Positions 1 through 12,839 are shown, counted from the stretch's first letter. The stretch: 64,000 nucleotides of DNA from Heterostelium multicystogenum (GCA_003667245.1 RCNN01000068.1:78374-142373); one strand, 5' to 3'. The notes: a model not told the origin generated them from the sequence alone. Numbers and translations: made by a program.

Positions 1-12
1 CTTTGACTTTAC

Positions 13-539
13 CTCATCTCTTTCCTATTCGCTAAGCTGATAAGATTCTTACAACCATTGCAGGTATCAGTACAACTGTAATGTTTTAATCTCTCATGTT
101 CTACCAAGTTAGAGTTCCTTACTACCAAACTGCAACCATCGTGTCTGCATCTTTTATGTTTAGCTGATGGTTTCCGGTGTTTATAATCTTTGTCTTGATA
201 GATACATTTAATCCTTCGCAGTGCAAAAGTGATATAAATACCTTTCATGGTTAGTCCTATAAGGTCCAATATAATCTTTCTTTTCCAAAAGCATCGCATA
301 CAGCAATGTCGACAAGGATAATCTTTTTTACTTTCATCTTCTCTATCTCTTGCTTCCTTATTTAACTTTCCATCTTGGTGATGATTATGATGATTATGGT
401 GATGTCTATGTTTATGTTCATGATGATTACTACTACTTTTACTTGCACTAGCACTACTATTACTACTACTATTACTTAGTCGTGAATGTTTACTCTTTGG
501 TGATTTTGTTTGTTCATTTTGTTTTCTTTTATTGGTCAT
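13..539 (-). CDS. His/Ser-rich Cys2His2-type zinc-finger protein, 3' end off the window
   Basis: I do not recognise this protein. The visible part is 176 residues. Residues 20-38 are Ser-rich, 39-54 are a His-rich run, and the C-terminal part is Cys-rich. There is a C76-x2-C79-C80-x2-C83 cluster, then C131-x4-C136-x11-H148-x4-H153, which has zinc-finger spacing, followed by C156, C160 and C163. The frame closes at base 9, but on the minus strand the sequence there reads ATGAG|GTAAAGTC, a good dictyostelid splice donor. I therefore think the exon ends at base 13 and the gene continues beyond the left edge. A zinc-binding, possibly nucleic-acid-binding role is inference from the Cys/His pattern only. 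Confidence 0.55.
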
Positions 540-1431
540 AATTATAAATTGTTGTTGTTAGAATTACAAAGTTCTCTATACATTTGAATGGTCTGAACTG
601 TTTTATTTACATTTTATTTATTTCAAATTAAAAATCTTATTCATATTAAATTTACAAATACACATACTTTGAAGAAATTGGTGTCAAATTTAGGACCAAT
701 TTACCAAATTGGGCAATTTGTCATTTTGGAAATTTGGCACATTGAAAACAAGAATCTGGCAAAATCCACTCTGTGTCGAAAACATTAATCACATCAAACA
801 AAATGATACCACCTCAACCTCAATCAGACTTAGCTGCCAGGTACATCAAGAAGTCGAAGTCATATCTACACTGGTCAAGTAGTAGTTGTACAATTATCGC
901 CATCGAAAGAAGTGAATGCGGTGTTACCATATAAATATTGAGTACTCTATGGAAATTCCATTTGAATTTTTAATTACCAAATTTTAAGTTTAAAAAAATA
1001 AGAATAAGAAAGAGGTTAAAAATAATAGGAATTAGAATAGAAAATAATATACTGAACCCAAATTTGTCAAATTAAATTTAAATTTTCATTTTTTAAATCA
1101 TATGTGTATTGTGGATGAAAAAAAAAAATCTAAGTTAAGCATTTATTTTAGATACCTAAACTGTAGTTTATTACATTCCCGCTTATCATGAGCAAATTTA
1201 ATTTTGGAAAATCAAATTTTTAAGTTTGTTAAATCACCACACAAAGTCACAAACAAAAAATGATCATCACCAACATCTCTTATCACAATCAGATATACAT
1301 ATATTTTATAATTTTATCTATCTCTTAACACTTATCAAAGTATTTTTATTCACTAATTTTGAGGGTATTTGAACAATTGATTACCACATTATATTCTATT
1401 TTATATTTAATTAATTATTAATTACAAAGAG
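540..1431. other. AT-rich intergenic stretch
   Basis: No convincing coding frame on either strand. It separates the minus-strand zinc-finger gene from the plus-strand B-box copy, so it should hold both divergent promoters. The 150 bases before 1432 resemble the upstream flank of the other MKCTLHN-type copies. Confidence 0.5.
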
Positions 1432-3144
1432 ATGAAGTGTACTCTACATAATAAAGCATATGAATCGATATGTGACAAATGTAATGTATTGATGTGTACA
1501 AAATGTATCATCATTCATATCAAGGAAAATGATTCTTGTAATCAATACATTAATCATATCGATGATATGATCAGACTACATTTGAATAATGCACTCTTGG
1601 AGTCAGATAACACTGATCAAAATCAAACAGAGACCAAAGAAAAAAGCACTTGATATAAAAGATACTCTCAGATCATTGTGGAGTTCATTAAAGTCATCGG
1701 TATCAGAAATCAAAGAGATCACAACAAACAGAGAATGAGATATCAACAAAACACTTTGAACAATATCATCAATATCTCATCATTGAAGAACAAAGATTAA
1801 AGAATACAATGAAAGAGAACAAACAATCATTGACTGATCGAATCGAAAACAACATCAATCAATTTGAAAATCTCATCAATATCATCAATATCAATAATCA
1901 TTTGAATCATAACAATAATAATGATAATACAACAGATGATAATCAAGATGGCAACACAACAAACAATGATAGCACTTCACAATACATGACAACAAATTGA
2001 TATCATCAATGGAATCATGTTCATCTCTGTCATCATTCATCTTGAACAACAAACAAAACAATATTCAATGATCGATACAATCAAACGATATGATATCAAT
2101 CAACTGATCAATCAATTCGACAATGATCATCAATCAATGATTCTATATCTATTGAATCAATACAATCAATCATTCAATGACAAATCAATCGATGATATCA
2201 AACCAACAAATTCATATTCATTGACAACCAAAGCAATCGATTCTGAATCAATGAAAATCAATCATCAAACAATCAATACAATTATCAATCAAATCAGAGA
2301 CAACAAACAATGAAGATCATGATGATCATTCAAACAAATCAACATATATCTTCACAACTCACACAAAGAAAGGAGCAACACTCATCAATGTTTCAAACAA
2401 CAATTCAATCGAACAATTACAATTAGATTATCATTTCTATGATACATTCTCATCAACTATCAGAGTTGATGAATATATCTATGTATTTGGTGGTGAGAAT
2501 AATCGAAACAAATGGATTCGATTCTCAATCAAATCTCAATCAATTGAACACATTGGTTACATGGATGGAATTGATCCTGACTTTTCCATATCAGTTTGTT
2601 ATGATGGTCAAGATCATATCTATTTGGTTAATGGTGAAGAAAAAACACATCGATTGATCGATTCAACACCAGAACAATGACATTTGAAAGATATCATCAA
2701 TTACCAAAACATTATGGTGGTGAACAAGTATCAACAATGATCTTGAATGGAATATTATATTCATTGCCACGTGATAAGAATATTCTATTTAGATTTGACT
2801 TGACAAACAAAACCATTTCAGAACATCAAATAGATTGCATACCATTCTCAGCATGTCATGACAACAATGGTCATTTCTTCATTCATTCAAAATTAGACAA
2901 ATGTTTCATCAAATACAATGTCTTGACCAAAGAAACAACCAAACTCAATCAAATACCTGCCAAAGATGGATATGTATTTCCAATTTACGATTGTGTATCA
3001 GCAACAGAGAGTTATATTTATTCATTTGGTGGTATCGACGATGGTAACTTCAAATATTCCATTGAGAATGATCAATCAGAACCAATCTATTTGGATGATC
3101 AATATAACAGATTTTGGTGTTCATCAATTGTTTATTCAAAATAG
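1432..3144 (+). pseudogene. B-box/propeller protein, MKCTLHN type, multiply frameshifted
   Basis: A copy of the intact gene at 12897-14597, interrupted by at least eight small indels. It starts with the same B-box (C-x2-H-x7-C-x2-C-x4-C-x2-C). The frame breaks near 1645 (two extra A, one T lost), 1740, 2000, in the A run near 2082, near 2215 and 2270, and again between 2313 and 2677. The last frame (2677-3144) reads cleanly through the final propeller modules to a TAG at 3142-3144. Its variable-loop residues resemble those of the copy at 46287-48106. The 3' flank to about 3206 is nearly identical to that of the copy at 15964-17690. The number of breaks, several outside homopolymers, makes a true pseudogene likely. 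Confidence 0.8.
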
Positions 3145-3162
3145 ATTAAAATCAAAATAACC

Positions 3163-5560
3163 TCAAATAAGTATCAATAAATATTCGAATTCTGATGAGT
3201 TATGGGTGTGGGATCCTTCAGTGGACTTTGCATGCCTGATTGTGCGACCAGTGATCAAGCGATGAATGACCCAACGTTCGAAGCGTAATCCTCGCTCTTT
3301 GGTCGAAAGAACACTTGACAACGGTGGCAATGGAGAGGCAGTTCCAGAAAAGTGAAATTGAAACAAGGCCAAGAATGCTCCATAGCATGTTGAATGATAG
3401 GTTCCATCCTTTGGCTGGTAGTAAATCAGTCCATGATCGACGAAGGAACCAGGTGATTCTGGTTGTTGGTCATCCTTTGAGAAGAACCGATTGAGGAAGT
3501 GGAGATATACCTCAGCCCTGGCTGCATTGCTTTGGATCTTTTCCCAGTATGAGAGAGTCTCAGGATAGAAGGTCTTGTTCTTCCTTGAGATGGCAAAGTC
3601 CATGGGATTGTCTGAAGATGTTGGGAGTTGTGACCATTGTTGGAGACAAAGGATCTCTCTTGGTGTTCCACCAGTGATGCGATGGAGCTCTCGCTGTTGC
3701 TCCTCGGTCTCTTGCCACTTGGAAGGAAGTGCAATTGGACCCCCTCTCTTGATTGCTAGGACGAATGAATCAAACGAGAATGGAGTGACATAGTGAAGCC
3801 AACGATCGAGGGCAGGTTGAAGGTTGTGTTCGAATTGAGAGTGAGCAGATCCAGAGATGAGAAGGATGGTTCTCTGACCTTGGAGTTCAGATGTGCCAGT
3901 GATGAAAGGTCTGAAGAATGGTCGCTGATATGAGTATCGAACGGCTCCACCTGGTGTGTCAATTTGATTCTTCCAGAGCTCGTTGTGTTCATCTACTGCA
4001 TAGACGACGGGTGACTTTGTGAATACTCGGAGTTGTTGATAGAGCTCATCACACACTTGAACTGCGAGTGGTTGATTCTTGATTCCAGTTCCGAGGTTGG
4101 CGAGATCAAGGAGGGTGGTTGCAGACGTGAATGTGGAGGAAGTGATTCTGATTTTTGAGGCACGGATCGCATTGAAGGAGATGAATCTATCCAAGAAGTA
4201 TTGGGCTGCTTCCTCATCTGTCTTCTTCTTTGCCCATTCAAGTGTTCTTCCCTGTTAACATGTTGGTGAGTTCTCTGATATATGAGCATTATGGTAGGAA
4301 GTACTTACAATGTAGACAACAATGCAATCGTTCACGTATGAAATGGAAGTGAGGAGATAGGATTCAAATGTCTTTCCACATCCATTTGGGCCTGACAAGA
4401 TGATGCCGTTGTTCGAGTCTCCCTCTACGTCCTTCTCTGACAACTTGATGCTGTTCCAGAACTTCATGACGAGGTCGTATCTCTGTTGTGTGAGAAGAAA
4501 GGAATCGAGTTGGCCAAGGTCTGGCCTCATCTCTTTGGGGAGGTATACCTTGGGGAATGTAGGCAACTGGATAGTCTTGCCGATCATTGACTTGAGAGAG
4601 TCAAGAGATCGCAAATGATCCCATTTGGGGTCATATCGGTCAGGAAGTGACGAGTCCTGTTGCTGCTCGGGCGCTATACACAAAGTCAGAACAATGAGCT
4701 TGGATGAATGATCATCATTGTACTACATACGTATTGGTGTTGGTTGAATCTTCTCCTCGATAGGGATCTTAAGCTGCTGAAGGATCTTCAAGAGTTTGTT
4801 GAGGTTAGATGGAGTGAAGTTGTTGTTGTCGTCATTGAATGATGCAAAGTGACGCACTGCAGGAGCTTGGTGATGTAGATTCTGCTGAAGTAAAGTAATA
4901 TCAGTGTCCGAATACAAAGATGGTATGACTCTCTTGGAGAGAGAGAGGATGGCACGTCTTGATGATGATATCCTTGACAACATATCTGTAAAGATGTACA
5001 TGAAACTGAGAGCTAATGGTGATGATAAGAAAAAACAAATCTTATTAACGAATATCGTGCCAATCCTGTCAAATTACAAGATGGAGCGAATGGACAACTT
5101 GTAAGATTGAGATTCATCTCAAAGAAGAATCCTGTGTTTAAAGTTAACCATCGCTCTCTTCTCTCATTAGACAGAAGGATAATAGAAATTGAAGTTGTGA
5201 CTGGAAGTGATGAGGATGCTTCACATGTCAACAAGAAAGATAGGTCAGCATCTACAGTTTGATTCCAAATGCCCATCCATTGGAGAGGCAGCACGCTATC
5301 AACTTGAACAGCAATATAGACATCTGGTCCTTGGACAGAAGTTTGAATCCATACATTTTCTTTAATATCTTCTTGATCCTCTTGTCAAAACCAAGTCGAT
5401 CCAACTAATAGTCAAGTGCATCTGGTTCTATCTGAATCCAATCCATTGAGAATGAGCGATATTTCCTTGTGATTCAAAGCATAGAGGCGCCTGATGCTAG
5501 TTGAGTATCAACTCACAGAGATTGGGCAACGACTGTGATGATCGATAGCTGTTGGGATGA
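3163..5560 (-). pseudogene. Crinkler/RHS-like P-loop NTPase, copy A, 3'-truncated
   Basis: Three exons can be built on the minus strand: 4731-4983 from the ATG at 4983 (open frame continues upstream), 4309-4673, and 4251 down to a stop at 3163. The introns 4674-4730 and 4252-4308 are both 57 nt, GT...AG, and keep the frame. Exon 2 has a Walker A motif (GPNGCGKT) and exon 3 a Walker B-like segment (VVYAVDEHNELW). This layout is typical of the NTPase module of Crinkler/RHS proteins, which often carry a C-terminal restriction-endonuclease-like domain. The protein from the ATG at 4983 is about 568 residues. The real C-terminus is lost: at 3207 the gene is fused to the 3' flank of a B-box gene and ends in about 15 unrelated residues. 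The N-terminal region up to about 5560 matches copy B. The family call is from motif memory and unverified. Confidence 0.6.
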
Positions 5561-5599
5561 AGGTTAGTGATTGATCTGGAATGGAATGATGTTGCATTT

Positions 5600-6060
5600 A
5601 CGTTTTAGATTATGTTGGAGATATACAAAAGAGAAGGTATGGTATTACAAGCATCCAAACAGATACTAAAGAATGAGCAGTCGCTGAGAGATGCGAATCC
5701 TAACGAGTATGGAGTGAATGGAGTCCAAAGTGGCGATCGTAGATATATAAAGAATGGATGGAAGAAGGCTGAAGCTGATGCATCTGAAGAATATCGATCA
5801 ATGGCTGGAACTAAAAGAATCTTAGTTAGAAGCTATTTCAAGACTTTGATTCGACCAGTAGAGGCAACTTCATTGAATGACAAACTCCATCGTTGAGTTG
5901 GTGCTAAAGATTGATTTGCTGAATCAATGATGGAGAATATGAACTCAATGAACTCCATATCCCCAGAATGTATGGAGTTGCCTAATGCCTTTGCAAAGAC
6001 GCATTCGAAGTTGGCCAAACTCTTAGATCTTGCATCGTCTTACGAAAAGATAGTGTGAAA
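5600..6060 (+). pseudogene. Ankyrin-like family remnant with an internal inversion
   Basis: The first 105 bases of the reading frame (from 5612) match the copy at 20813. From about 5718 to 6023 the sequence matches copy B in the opposite orientation, so the plus-strand frame reads antisense of the original gene and the true continuation lies on the minus strand (5833-6018). A likely 3' splice site (ACGTTTTAG) precedes the ATG. The resemblance to dictyostelid ankyrin-type proteins is from amino-acid style only. It is certainly non-functional as written. Confidence 0.55.
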
Positions 6061-6235
6061 AGATCTAAACATCTCCACAGTCGATTTTGCAGAATATCAT
6101 CTCAAAAACTTGCCTCACATATTAATTTTGAGAAATCTTACAGTCAACTGTATTAAATTTTTTTATCTTTAAAATGAAAAAAACACTAAGTTAAAAATGT
6201 TAAGATTTCTTAAAATTGATTGTTGACCTATGTAA

Positions 6236-6270
6236 CAATAACAATCTAATAGAAATAGCAAAAGTAATAT

Positions 6271-6302
<32 letters not shown>

Positions 6303-6392
6303 ACAATAACATAACAGTAACAACAGTAACAGCAATAGCAATAGTAATAGCGACAGCAACAGTAACAGCAATAATAAAGTAAATAAGATCTA
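6236..6392. repeat. CAA/CAG/TAA triplet-rich low-complexity tract
   Basis: Mixed CAACAG, AACAGCAATAG and similar triplets, open in several frames on both strands. The matching tract in unit B (21416-21590) differs in length and internal order, as expected for slippage. I do not regard the Leu- or Cys/Tyr-rich antisense frames as genes. Confidence 0.8.
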
Positions 6393-6765
6393 AACATGTA
6401 TATACATAAGTAAACAAGTGTGGACAGATCAGTCAATCAATCATAAAATTTCCAGTTGTAAACCTCATGAATCTTTCTCTTCAACTTTCTACTGGTGAAT
6501 ATGAATAATAATATTCTGATGGATGTACAATAAACAATTTATCAAACTACATGTGAACAACTAAACTGGAGCACATAAATGAGATAAAAATACACTTGAT
6601 CCTCAAACTGGTACCAGGGCCTACTCATTTTGGCCATGCAAAAGAGAAATGGACACAGAGCGTCATGTCAAGTTGTGATAAATCCATTTATTAAAAGACA
6701 TATGGTCTGATGATGATGATGGTAAACGAACAAATAATAATAATAATAATCTAAATGTAAAAATT
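6393..6765. other. Non-coding spacer of the duplicated unit
   Basis: No supported gene. It is nearly identical to 21600-21965 of unit B and lies downstream of the minus-strand B-box/kelch gene, so it includes its 3' UTR. A slightly GC-richer patch near 6600-6680 has no recognisable RNA fold that I can support. Confidence 0.5.
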
Positions 6766-8507
6766 TTACACGGTTTTTATTAATGCAGCACCAGTACAAC
6801 ACCTATTGACAGTATCTTTATCATTGATTTTTAACCACTGGTCGTTTTGAACTGAATAGAGGTGGTTTCCATATTGTGTGCCACTAATGAAGTAAATGTG
6901 TGATCCCATAACGTATACTGTTGATTGATTTATACGGTACAATTGGGAGAATGGTGATTTAAGATTAACTCGCTTTTTGTCTACCATCGATATCCTGTAG
7001 AACGTAGAATCGGCATCTAAAATATAGAGATATCCATCACCATAGCATACAGAGTTGGTGTGAGTACTATAACCAATGTCACTTATAAACTCGCTGAACT
7101 GTTTGTTTCTAAATCGTACTTGGTAACTGACCTGTAATGGTTATTAAAAGCATCACCTCCAACTACATAGATTGCATTCTCATGGTGGAAAATGTAGGCA
7201 CAAGTAGAAGCATATCCAATGTCTCCTAATACCTCCCACTTTAGAGTTTCTATGTTTAATCTTGCTAGTCGCGATAGATGTGTCAGATGAAAAAAACCAC
7301 CATATATATATAAATACTTTCCACCATCATGGCATACACAAATATGTTCTCCACCACCTTCAGGAATCTCTCCATGGTAGTCCCATTTATGTTCCATCAA
7401 AGAGTATCTTGAAAATGTTGTACTCTTATCGTTTCCTCCAATACATAGACACTCTGTTGAACCTGTATAATAGAGTTGAGAGTTGCTGATCGATCTTCAC
7501 TGTCTCCCTCCAATTTCTATCCACACCTCTGATGAAGTGTCAAACAAGTTGCATCCATCAGGTCCCATTGAAAAATCATGTTGCCACTGGACCTATCTAC
7601 GTCATCATTTAAATTGACCAATTCATAGAGAGTTTGAAGCTCTTTCTTTATAGATGTTAGTTTTAGATCATCAAATCGAATTTGATATGATATCGGATCT
7701 TGGTACTCCAGAGGATATACTGTTTGATGGGTTCTAATTTTCAAAAGAGTGTCATAGACTTGATAATCACATATTGGCTCTGGCGATGCAAATAAAGAAG
7801 ATTCATTTTGAATTATAAAATTCATTTATGGTACTACTGATTTTATGTTGGAAATAACTGTAGATAGGTGGTAGTTTTTTGTTTCTGTATAACCTGGTTA
7901 TCGACAATTTGGCCTTTGGAATCTAGAGTTGAGTTTTCGAGAACTGGAAAGCATTTGGATTTCTTTTCTTTGAGATTAGAATTTAGAGATACCAAAATAC
8001 TTTTGATAGATTTAATTTCCTCGACTAATGACTCCATAATTGACTCGGCTTTTTCTTTTTCATCATGAATCGGCTTCAAAAATCTTGTGCTCCTCTAACC
8101 TAAGATACTCATGCAGATTCCTATAAAATTCATTCACTACTGTAGAAGTATCTTCAAACAACTGATGTTTCTGGGCCAAATCCTTTAGATATATCCAAAT
8201 TTCAGTCAATCTCTTTGCATAATTGAATTGTTCTTTAGTTTTTCGATTTGAGACTCTCTTCATTTTCATCCACATCTTTTCTAATACCACTATTATCTAA
8301 TTGTTCTCTAATTAACCTATTTTCATTCTCAATAAGTTGGAATACTGATTTTCTAATACTCTCTATATCTTCAAAACAATGACTACTATGTTTGGATTCT
8401 GTTTGACAATATAAGCAAATTATTTCATTACAATCTGTACACATGTATTTAAGTTTTTTGGAATGTCTACTACATATATAATAAATTCATCTCTTAAATA
8501 TTTTCAT
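6766..8507 (-). pseudogene. Divergent B-box/kelch protein, copy A, frameshifted
   Basis: Starts at 8507 by comparison with copy B. The N-terminus is a B-box (C-x2-H-x7-C-x2-C-x4-C-x2-C, then His). A coiled-coil segment follows, then kelch modules with hallmark IYVFGG-like strands (VYVFGG, LYIYGG, IYVVGG). It is a separate subfamily from the larger propeller group. Frameshifts occur in the first codons (A4 instead of A3), in an A run near 8253 shared with copy B, near 8085, near 7840, around 7440-7500, and after the KYDLET segment near 7110. Shared and private lesions together suggest decay began before the duplication, unless the run-length differences are sequencing errors. Other family members join a B-box to an interaction propeller, so a scaffold or recognition role is plausible. 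Confidence 0.75.
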
Positions 8508-9617
8508 TTCTAAAAAAATAACGAATTCTATATATAAATTTATTCTTGAGAATAATATTATTAAAAATAATTAGATATATTAAAATTAATTAATATTAAT
8601 TTAAATATTCTTTTGATTTCAAATTGTATCGATAGATATTTAAATTCTAATGATAAATAGGAAATTTTATTTTTTATATATTTGGTAAAAAAATACAACC
8701 AAATAAAAAAATAATTATATGGAGAACTTGTGAGACCAAAAAAAATGGAGTTTTCTAAAAATCTTTAATTGGTAATACCATAAATAGAATCGAACACAAC
8801 AATGAAAGTTTAAACTATGAACTTCAATGTTAGATTTTCCTGGGAAATTGGGGGGCTATATAATAGAGATAACAAAATTAATTATTAAAAAAATAAAACA
8901 TACTCCAAAATCATCATACTTTTTTCTCTAATAATAAAAAAAGAATTCCATATTTGCCAGGTATTTGATTGAGTTTGTTTGGTCAAGTCATTGTAATTTA
9001 TCTTTTTTGAATGAATTAAGAAATGACCATTACATGCTGTCCAATTTTTACAACCTTTGGAAGACTATCATTTATCATCCATAAGGATTTAACTAATTCA
9101 GATCATGGTTTGGAAAGTCTCTTCAGGCCATCCTTTTCCAACGTCACTTCAAGAGAGATAGAATCAACAATATTCTCAAGTGACAACATCCGGATTTTTT
9201 GTCATTCTTTAGATGAAATGACACCACCAGGTTTTACTAATTTCATAATTTAAACTTATTCTCACCTCATACAAGATACTTAATATCTATTTACAGAGGG
9301 TTTTATTCTAACAATTTTATATAACAATTGTAATAAATATAAAAATTTTAATAATAGAAAATATCCTCTCCTTTTAGGTGGTCGAGATCACTGTGAAAAG
9401 TTTGACCTAGAACATGATCGTGGAAGGTGGTATGAGAAGTAACACCTTTTTTAATTTCAAAGTTAAAAAGAAAACAAAGATCATAAAAGAAGAATCGAAC
9501 AACCAAATGCAATAAAACATAATAAATAATAGACAAAACACTAAAACATATAAATCCTAATAATTATTAATATTTATTGTTGATAAATGATTTAATGTCA
9601 TTTTAATGTTAATCTAT
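8508..9617. other. Spacer with a decayed B-box/propeller 3' fragment
   Basis: From 8957 to about 9060 the minus strand still resembles the penultimate propeller modules of the B-box family (CHD-NGHF and IP-K-like words). The following 9061-9253 reads as coding-like minus-strand sequence interrupted by stops. The block 8750-8925 recurs at 23980-24140 and in shortened form at 29265-29400. The remainder is AT-rich spacer, including the 3' flank of the next gene. Confidence 0.5.
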
Positions 9618-11367
9618 CTATTTTGAATAAACAATTGATGCACACAAAAATCTGTTATATTGATCATCCAAATAGAATGGTTCTGATTGATCATTCTCAA
9701 TTGAATATTTGAAGTTACCATAATCTTGACCACCAAATGAATAAATATAACTCTCTGTTGCTGATACACAATCGTAAATTGGATATACATATCCATTTTT
9801 GGCAGGTATCTGATTGAGTTTGCTTGTTTGTTTGGTCATGACATTGTATTTGATGAAACATTTATCTACTCTTGAATGAATGAAGAAATGACCATTGTTG
9901 TCATGACATGCTGAGAATGGTATGCAATCTAATTGATGTTCTGAAATGGTTTTGTTTGTCAAGTCAAATCTAAATAGAATATTATTATCAAAAGACAATG
10001 AGTATAATATTCCATTCAAGATCATTGTTGATACTTGTTCACCATAATGTTTTGGTAATTGATGATATCTTTCAAATGTCATTGTTTTGATGTTGAATCG
10101 ATCAATTCGATGTGTTCTAGAACCATTAACCAAATAGATATGATCTTGACCATCATAACAAACTGATATGGAAGTGTCAGGATCAATTCCATCCATGATA
10201 CCAATGTGTTCAATTGATTGAGATTTGATTGAGTATCGAATCCATATGTTTGGATTATTTAAACCACCAAATACATAGATATATTCATCAACTCTGATAA
10301 TTGATGAGAATGTATCATCGAAATGATAATCCAATTGTAATTGTTCGATTGAATTGTTGTTTGAAACATTGATGAGTGTTGCTCCTTTCTTTGTGTGAGT
10401 TGTGAAGATATATGTTGATTTGTTTGAATGATCATCATGATCTTCATTGTTTGTTGTCTCTGATTTGATTGATAATTGTATTGATTGTTTGATGATTGAT
10501 TCTATTGATTCAGAATCGAATGATTTGGTTGTCAATGAATATGAATGTTGTTTGATATCATCGATTGATTTGTCATTGAATGATTGATTGTATTGATTCA
10601 ATAGATATAGAATCATTGATTGATGATCATTGTCGAATTGATTGATCAGTTGATTGATATCATATCGTTGATTGTATCGATCATTGAATATTGTTTGTTT
10701 GTTGTTCAAGATGAATGATGACAGAGATGAACATGATTCTATTGATGATATCAATGTTGTTGTCATGTATTGTGAAGTGCTATCATTGTTTTGTTGTCTT
10801 GACATCTTTATTATCATCTGTTGTATTATCATTGTTGTTATTATTTAAATGATTATTGATATTGATGATATTGAGAAGATGTTTCAATTGATTGATGTTG
10901 TTCTCGATTCGATCAGTCAATGATTGTTTGTTCTCTTTCATTGTATTCTTTAATCTTTGTTCTTCAATGATGAGGTATTGATGATATTGTTCAAAGTGTT
11001 GTGATATCTCATTCTCTGTTGTTGTGATTGATTGTATCTCTGATACCGATGACTTTAATGAACTCCACAATGATGACAGTATTTGTTTGAAAGTTAATTG
11101 GTCATTATTAATGTCATGGTTGGTGCTTATTGTTGTTGAATGATGATCTATGTCATCAAAGATATTGTTGTCATTTAATTGATTGACAATCTCATCGATA
11201 TGTTCGCAATATCTTCCATGATCATGTGTTCTGTTGTGTATTGCAATACATTTCGAACACATCAATTGATTACACTTATGACAAATCAGTTCCAATGATT
11301 TATTGTGTTGTTGACATCGTGATTCGATACCACTGTTTATCTCTATCTCTTCATGTGCTCTCTTCAT
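9618..11367 (-). CDS. B-box/propeller protein, K-type, one frameshift
   Basis: About 582 codons from the ATG at 11367 (MKRAHEEIEINSG) to a TAG at 9618. The order is B-box near residues 17-50, a spacer, a coiled coil, an Asn/Asp/Thr linker, a conserved helical segment and a six-module kelch-like propeller. The only break is one extra A at about 10788-10795 in the linker (compare 25990-26060 and 14060-14080). Without it the frame is continuous, so the gene may be functional. The propeller carries its own set of variable-loop residues (for example SRT where others have GEE, YNT or LST). It is transcribed divergently from the S-type fragment at 12012. Confidence 0.75.
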
Positions 11368-12011
11368 TTTAGATCAATGATAGTCTGTTATGTTATTCTA
11401 TTATTACAAACAAATTTTTTGAAAGATGCAAAGTGTGACATTTTGCAGTTACTCTGTGTTCTTTAATATCAAAATATCTTTGGTAAAGTTATTATGCTGA
11501 ACACGAAACTCATGATGTCATCTTTATTAACACAATCATGATTAGTTGGAATCTTTAATTTAATAGAGACCTTTTTTGGAGAATGAAACAGCTTTTGATG
11601 GTAGATGAGTAGTGGGGAGGAGGGAGAGGGAATACACATAAAAGAAAATAATCTAATTTTATCTATGTTTGTTTGGAGTATAAAGTTTTCATTACACACA
11701 CTATCAATTGTTAGATGATTCTCAAAGAGTTTGGTAATGTCTTCTGAGATTTAATGAGTTGTCTTAGGACACTCTCTAAAGACATTGATTAGTTCTTACT
11801 TCTAGAGACTATTCCCGAACTTCAAATGGGGCTTTGCAACGACATTAGGCAATAGTAATATTAAACTGTTCCTCTAATCATGAGATTTTGAGATAATTTA
11901 AATTTACAAGGGTTTAACCCAAAAACTAAATATTTATGTTCATGTTTAAAAACAATAACAAAGCAAAAAAACATAAAGTTATTTATTTTTACTGAATAGT
12001 GCAAAGAAATT
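11368..12011. other. Shared divergent promoter region
   Basis: Lies between the 5' ends of the minus-strand K-type gene and the plus-strand S-type gene, and is conserved in unit B (26623-27296). It includes a 60-base stretch near 11800-11860 that is less AT-rich than its surroundings. I see no supported ORF. Confidence 0.5.
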
Positions 12012-12420
12012 ATGTCTGATAGTAGTAGTAATAATAACAAGCATCTAAAGTGTCAGATTCACAACAAAAGATATAAATTCATATGTTACAAATGCAACAT
12101 ATTGATGTGTTCAAGTTGTTTGTGGAAACACTCAAAAGTACAACCTGATCATTCACTATACCTTGATGATGCAAAACAAATCAGAGAATCATGTAATAAA
12201 GATATCATTTATAACATAGATATAAATAAGATCTTTGACAATAGCTGTTGTAAATAATTAATTAGAGTTATATTTATTCATTTTGTGGTAAAGACTGTGG
12301 TAACTTCAAGTATTCAATTGAGAATGATCAATCAGAACCAATCTATTTGGATGATTCATTTAACAGATAATGGTGTGCATCAATTATTTATTAACAATAG
12401 ATTAACATCAAAATGACTTC
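12012..12420 (+). pseudogene. B-box/propeller gene, S-type, middle deleted
   Basis: The first 240 bases encode the S-type start (MSDSSSNNNKHLKC) and its B-box and match 27297-27540. At about 12254 the frame stops. From about 12268 the sequence is the last module of the propeller, closest to the end of the gene at 12897-14597, followed by the family 3' UTR. About 1.4 kb of the gene is missing. If translated, only an 81-residue B-box peptide would be made. The same 5' part continues normally in unit B. Confidence 0.8.
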
Positions 12421-12839
12421 AAAATTGGTATCGACATAAATATTCATAATTATTTGGATGTATTCGATTTATTATGTTTATTATTTATTGTGTATTCTCT
12501 ATTTGAGATAGACTCTGAGATATGATGGATGACGTACAATGATACACTTCCTGATTTTCCATGGTTGATTTTTGATGATTTTGTCTTGATCTTTTGCAAT
12601 GAGCATAATATTCTACTTCTTGATGGTTAATTTTTAATAATTAACTTATAATATTATATTTAATTTGTTAATAGTAAAATTACTATGAGATCATTTTGAC
12701 TTCGTAGGATCTAAAGATACCCTTATTTTAAAGATCCAGTATATTATTTTTGTGCAATATAAATTTAACAGATCTTGTCTATTATTTTTTATTGTGCTGT
12801 AAAAACTTATATTTTAAAGAATTTTTTATATTTATATAT
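12421..12839. other. Spacer between inverted 3' ends
   Basis: AT-rich sequence between the two converging gene ends; no ORF supported. Includes the S-fragment 3' flank to about 12470. Confidence 0.5.

Larger units (their letters stand above)
3207..12254. repeat. Segmental duplication, unit A
   Basis: Collinear with 18361-27540. Gene order in both: Crinkler/RHS-like gene (-), ankyrin-like remnant (+), divergent B-box/kelch gene (-), remnant block, B-box/propeller K-type (-), B-box/propeller S-type (+). Coordinate offsets grow from about 15,154 at the left to about 15,285 at the right because of small indels. Homology on the left continues into the 3' end of a B-box gene. On the right it ends at about 12254, where unit A loses the middle of the S-type gene. 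Confidence 0.85.

Noticed and set aside
3426..4289. Alternative-frame ORFs of 70-100 codons inside the NTPase gene
   Set aside because: Shadow frames of the long exon.
6169..6436. Leu- or Cys/Tyr-rich frames through the triplet tract
   Set aside because: Repeat translation; differs freely between the two units.
8245..8262. Possible programmed frameshift at the shared A run
   Set aside because: The heptamer does not fit a -1 slippery site in the zero frame, and the required shift is in the other direction.
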